From: Voacanga thouarsii
Lineage: Eukaryota > Streptophyta > Magnoliopsida > Gentianales > Apocynaceae
Reading direction: 5' to 3'
Assembly (NCBI GenBank): GCA_026120185.1
Contig: JANUWF010001281.1
Coordinates: forward strand, 2,832,501 to 2,896,500
Length of the DNA: 64,000 bases
In this document: in pieces, positions 60,100-64,000 of the stretch
Numbering within the stretch: position 1 is the stretch's first letter
How the letters are laid out: each line of letters begins with the position of its first letter
The notes under the pieces: model-generated
Told to the model about the DNA's origin: nothing
What the model saw: the letters and a program-made list of their open reading frames with translations, nothing else
Database searches by the model: none
Program-made: the position numbers and the translations under genes

Positions 60100-61373
60100 T
60101 TTATCAGATGAAACATCACCATAGGCATTTGTGTACACTACTCTCTTGCTTGGGCATTCATGTGCCGTATGTCCTTATCCCAAACAACGAAAGCATTTGG
60201 TATCTCAGCTCCTCAACTTCTCAATAGCCTTTCCTTTATCTCTTTTCCTTTCATCCCTTATTTATTGAATTCCCTAGATGGCGGCCTTAGGACCCCTTCT
60301 TTCTTAGGTATCAACCTAGGGAATTCCTTAAAGGGTGGAGTTGGGTGGTTTCCACTCCTCTCAAATGGCCTTCCCTTCAATTGTTTTTCTACCTTCATAG
60401 CCATATGCCACATTTCTATCAAGGTCTCATATGAATGCAACTCAACGACGTTGGCTATGTCCCAATTCAATCCACTTAGAAATCCCACTTTTATGGCATG
60501 TGGATTTTCATTAATAACCACCCTCATCATTAGCACCTCAAGTTCTTTCTGATAATCTTCAACACTTTTATTCCCCTATCTTAGTACTTCAAGCCTCTAA
60601 TATAGCTCGTTGTAGTAGTGATGTGGTACAAACCTTACCCTTGTGAGATTTTTCATCAATTCCCATATCCCAAAGGCATTTTCTCCCATTCTCATTCTAT
60701 TCGCCAAAACCTACTCCCACCATACTAATGCATAGTCTGAAAATCCCAATACTACCAACTTCACTCTATTTCTCTCACTATAATCCCGTCAATCAAATAA
60801 AATTTCCATTTTCCTTTCCTACTCAAAATATGCATCGGGATCACTTTTTCCCAGGAATTATGGTACCTTCATTTTGATGTTTTTCAATTCCCATTCTCCC
60901 TCATTTTCATCTCTCCTTCTAGTTCTCATCACGTTGCATCAATATTGTTCTCAATAGTCTTCTACCGGGTATCCCTCTTCCCACTCAAATTCCCTCTCAA
61001 TATATCTTTTGACTCCCCTTATAGGATTATCATAAAATCTCCCTCAGCCTCTTCTTCTACCTCCTATCAACCTGTTTCTCCCTCCTCTCATAGGAGCCTG
61101 TTGCTATCCACCAATAGAATATTCATCCCATTCTTCCACTAATTGTGTATTCATGGGAGGTGTGTTGTAGGCTTCCAGTTGCTCTTGTCCCCTCCTTTTA
61201 CCGATGGTAGATCTTTAGCCTTGTTAAGCTCAAAATTCTATCATCTCCTTCCAAATGCCCTACATACTTCTTTTCACTAAAACAAGTATTTCATGAAGAT
61301 CACTCGGGTCTTCTTGTGGTCTACTTGCTCCACCAAGATTTACCCTAGTTGGCTTCTCTCCTTGAGTCATCAT
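60100..61373 (-). pseudogene. Reina-type gag, heavily broken
   Basis: It starts near the ATG at 61373-61371 (MMTQGEKPTRVNLGG). A capsid stretch is open at 60536-60258 (GFLSGLNWDIANVVELHSYE, MAMKVEKQLKGR). The zinc knuckle near 60165-60205 reads CFRCLG, stop, GHTAHEC. Many stops lie between 60550 and 61300. Confidence 0.8.
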
Positions 61374-62169
61374 TGGGGTTTAGATTGATATTCCTACAAA
61401 AGAGTTAAGAGAACAAATAGAAATTGGTTTTCTCACTTACTCCCTAAGTGTTTACACTCCACTCTCGTGTTTGCTCTTATTGGCTTTTCAAATAAGAATC
61501 TTTCTCTCTTGCTTTTTTTGTTCACTTAATGTCTTGTTCAACAAAATTCCTCCCCAAAATCAAATAGTTTAGTTCACCTTAGTCCATTAGCTCTTAGGAT
61601 TCTTCAAGACAAGGGTCTTAGCATAACATAATTTAGTGAACAATAATAGGTTAAGAACAAATAGAGTACAAGGTGTTTACAACATATAACAAGAAGATAG
61701 TTTTAAAGAACATAATGGAACATGAACAAAGTTTACACCAATTCCAAAGAATGAGTCCACGAATACTTGAATTAAGTAGAACTATATGATAAGAAGGGAT
61801 GTAGGATTATTTTATCGGAATAATGCTAATTTTCAAGCCACATTCTTTCTTTGAGACATTTCATCAAACATATGGTGTTCAAAGGGTATTTGGTCATTGG
61901 GAATTTTTGTCAAACATCTTATGTGCAAGATCTTTCTTTGGAACTTTGCAAGCATATTTCTTCCCAAACATGCCCCCATATAGTCACAACAAGAAGAATC
62001 AAAGCATTCCAAAGGATCTTTCTTCAAAAAGTCATTCTTTTTTTCCAAGAAAACTCAAAAATCAAACAAAGATTAATGAGACCCTTTTGGCACAATTTAT
62101 GGCTGCACTTTTTGTTTTGTTTCTCACTCTAGGTTTGATAGATCCAAGCTAAGATAGAAATCTAAGCTT
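61374..62169 (-). mobile_element. Leader of the Reina-type element
   Basis: Sequence between primer site and gag. Reading frames on the plus strand (61823-62152) have no recognisable content. I see no extra gene. Confidence 0.6.
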
Positions 62170-62186
62170 AACCTGCTCTGATACCA
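62170..62186 (-). promoter_or_regulatory. Primer binding site, initiator tRNA-Met
   Basis: Minus-strand TGGTATCAGAGCAGGTT is a full match to the usual plant tRNA-iMet complement and lies four bases after the LTR end. Confidence 0.92.
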
Positions 62187-62190
62187 AATT

Positions 62191-62870
62191 TGATATGAGC
62201 TTGAGAGAGAAAGTCTTTCAAGATCTTAAAGTGGATTTTGTTTAAGCTTTAGCAAGTATAAGACTTCCAGACAAACAAGAAAGGACATAAGAGATCAAGA
62301 AAAGGTAGCAAAGAACACCTTTTTTCCACAAATAAAGAATTCTAAAAGAGCTAGCTTCTAGAACCCCAAATTTAGTATATAAAGGTCTACCACAATAACA
62401 CCATAGAACCCATAACTTAGCAATAAATTAAGAACTAAATGGATAGGGAATTGTGGGTATTCAAATAAGAAACAACATGAACCAAAAATGACAAATAAGA
62501 AGAACACTTGTTGATTTCTAGTTGAATTATTCTTAGAGTTTATAGACACTTATTCAAGGGTGGACTATGCCTTTAGGTTGGTCTTGGATTCAAATTGAAC
62601 AAGGAATCTTTTCAAGCTTTAATCCTTCAAGATGAAATCCTCATTCTTGTTTTAAAATGTGATATATGTTATTTTTTCCTTACAATACAAAAGTAATATA
62701 TAAGGGTGTGCTATCACTGAACTAAACAACTCTTAAATATTACAAAAGAACCCCAAAGTAGTTGAAAAATTGTCAGGGGTTTGAGTTTCAAACCACAGTT
62801 GGTGCTGGTTCAGGCTCTTCAGGCCAACGCTAGTTCCGCTATGGAGGAACAATACTTTGTGACATAAAAA
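62191..62870 (-). repeat. Reina-type LTR (outer boundary uncertain)
   Basis: Its inner end on the minus strand is GCTCATATCA, next to the primer site. A TATATA-like element lies near 62377-62384. The outer end is not fixed; it must lie before the pol tail that ends at 62891. GGTGCTGG and CCAACGC motifs lie at 62798-62832. Confidence 0.6.
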
Positions 62871-62890
62871 AAGGAATTTTGTTGCTAGTC

Positions 62891-63165
62891 TTACACACCC
62901 CAACTGGTGCCAATTTCAAGCACCACAACAGGTGATGGTTCCGCTCCGCTGGCCATCAATTGTACGTGAACAACTTCCGATTGTTGTTCTTCGTATACTA
63001 GCATCAAGGTCTGCTCCCGTTCCTCTTCTAGCATTGCCCATATGTTATCCCACTTGAAATGTTCTTGTAAATATACTTGAAGGTTCTATTGGAATTGTTT
63101 AGCACGGGCTCTCATCAACGGACCAAACAAGTTTGGTTTTGATTCAGTGTCGTCATCTTCCCCTT
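62891..63165 (-). pseudogene. C-terminal tail of another gypsy (Reina-like) polyprotein
   Basis: The minus strand reads EGEDDDTESKPNLFGPLMRARAKQFQ, then a stop near 63084, then a further open stretch to TAA at 62891-62893. GP..RARAK is a frequent motif at the end of such polyproteins. Its position just before an LTR fits the 3' end of an upstream copy. Confidence 0.6.
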
Positions 63166-63209
63166 CCTGAGCTCAACCCCCGTGGTTGGGTTGATTCCTA
63201 TCACCATTC

Positions 63210-63407
63210 TTAGGAACTCTGGTTCATGCCAAATTTGTATTGAAAATTACCAATCTTAGTTGGTCTCTTATTTTCAAGCTGTATGAGAAAATCTGCAGAC
63301 CCAAATTTTGCCATCACTTGAAGGCTAATGCCATTTTCAACATCGATAGCTCTTAAAGAAGTAAAAGAGATATCATCATTATAGAAACAATTCTCATCTT
63401 GACTTAC
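63210..63407 (-). other. Protein-like open stretch of unknown origin
   Basis: On the minus strand 65 codons read VSQDENCFYNDDISFTSLRA, then IDVENGISLQVMAKFG and LIQLENKRPTKIGNFQYKFG, ending MNQSS and a TAA stop. It begins just after a TAG that could be an acceptor AG. The composition looks coding, but I recognise no family. It could be the last exon of a host gene, part of an element, or chance. Confidence 0.3.
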
Positions 63408-64000
63408 CTATGTTTTGCTATTGAAGTACACTTGAACCTGTAAAATCTTTGGAGAGAAAAACCACTAAATAAGTTTTTATAGATTGTGTCACTCTTTTAG
63501 GAGAGTAGTAATTTATAGCTATCGGTAGAAATAGATGGACTTACTCTATCATTTTATTGCATTAGTGCATAATGAGATAATCCATTATAAGTGAAACAAA
63601 TAGAAAGATAGTACTGGTTATTCCTCTACCTAATAGTAGAAGCCAAATTGCCATTTGGCACAGAGCTCAAGCAATGCTAGAAATTTGTCCAATATGTAGC
63701 TCTTTTCCGTGGAAACAAGAATGGCCGTACTCTACAGAAATTCCTTGAATTACCATATCATTTTTTGAGGATAGTGTACCATATAGTATCCTTACAAATG
63801 AAAATTTTCTCAACAACAGAAGATCCTCAACTTTATTTTAACATCAGGTGAATACATTTAAACAATCTTAACAAGGGCATCGAACTTTAGACTGTGCTCC
63901 AATATTATCCCGCACAAACATCACAAATAATAACACTCCTAAAACATACTTCTAAGAATATTTGTTCTCCATCATCCAACTTTTATCCATATGAAATTTG
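63408..64000. other. Unassigned AT-rich right edge
   Basis: I see no gene, LTR end or repeat in this stretch. Confidence 0.5.

Noticed and set aside
1..64000. CRISPR arrays, rRNA genes, bacterial-type operons, riboswitches
   Set aside because: No regularly spaced identical repeats with unique spacers, no rRNA-like blocks, and all coding remains belong to plant retrotransposons.

Overview
The window reads as repeat-dense nuclear DNA of a flowering plant, most likely pericentromeric or otherwise gene-poor. It is AT-rich, I recognise no host gene, and nearly all of it is LTR retrotransposon. Primer sites match plant initiator-Met and Asp tRNAs, and the coding remains fit the plant Ty1/copia Tork type and the Ty3/gypsy Athila, Tekay/Del (chromodomain) and Reina types. 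Lineage names come from remembered family motifs, not a search. Most stops fall at Trp, Gln or Arg codons (TGG to TAG/TGA, CAG to TAG, CGA to TGA), as expected of old methylated copies.

Layout. 1-1790: 3' piece of a Tork-type copia element. 1791-9332: Athila-like elements without pol; the 3' end of one (1791-3699) sits inside the 5' LTR of a second (3700-9332). 10395-15844: a complete pol-less Athila-like element (LTRs of 1379 bp each, target duplication AAGAT). 17594-26833: a complete, inactivated Tork-type copia element (TCTTT duplication). 26855-27020: microsatellites. 27474-31722: a 4.2 kb solo LTR (AGAGT).

31829-57090 is one nested block on the minus strand. Its host is a 5'-truncated Athila element. 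Inserted in it are a 4.4 kb solo LTR (33254-37611, GAAGG) in its 3' LTR, a whole Tekay-type element (38164-49570, GACCC) in its 3' untranslated region, and a third solo LTR (51848-55608, TGATC) at the end of its RNase H. At about 57090 it joins a Reina-type element (to 62190) whose LTR is preceded by the pol tail of another copy (62891-63165).

The most interesting signals are: (1) an intact 173-residue ORF between PBS and gag of the Tekay element, acidic and proline-rich, with three tandem SUMO-interacting-motif-like segments; (2) a 66-bp tRNA-like A-box/B-box segment at the same offset in four LTRs of that family; (3) an unrecognised ORF conserved between the two pol-less Athila-like elements; (4) a GGCGCC-centred motif recurring in several unrelated element types. 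All identities, counts and alignments were made by eye.
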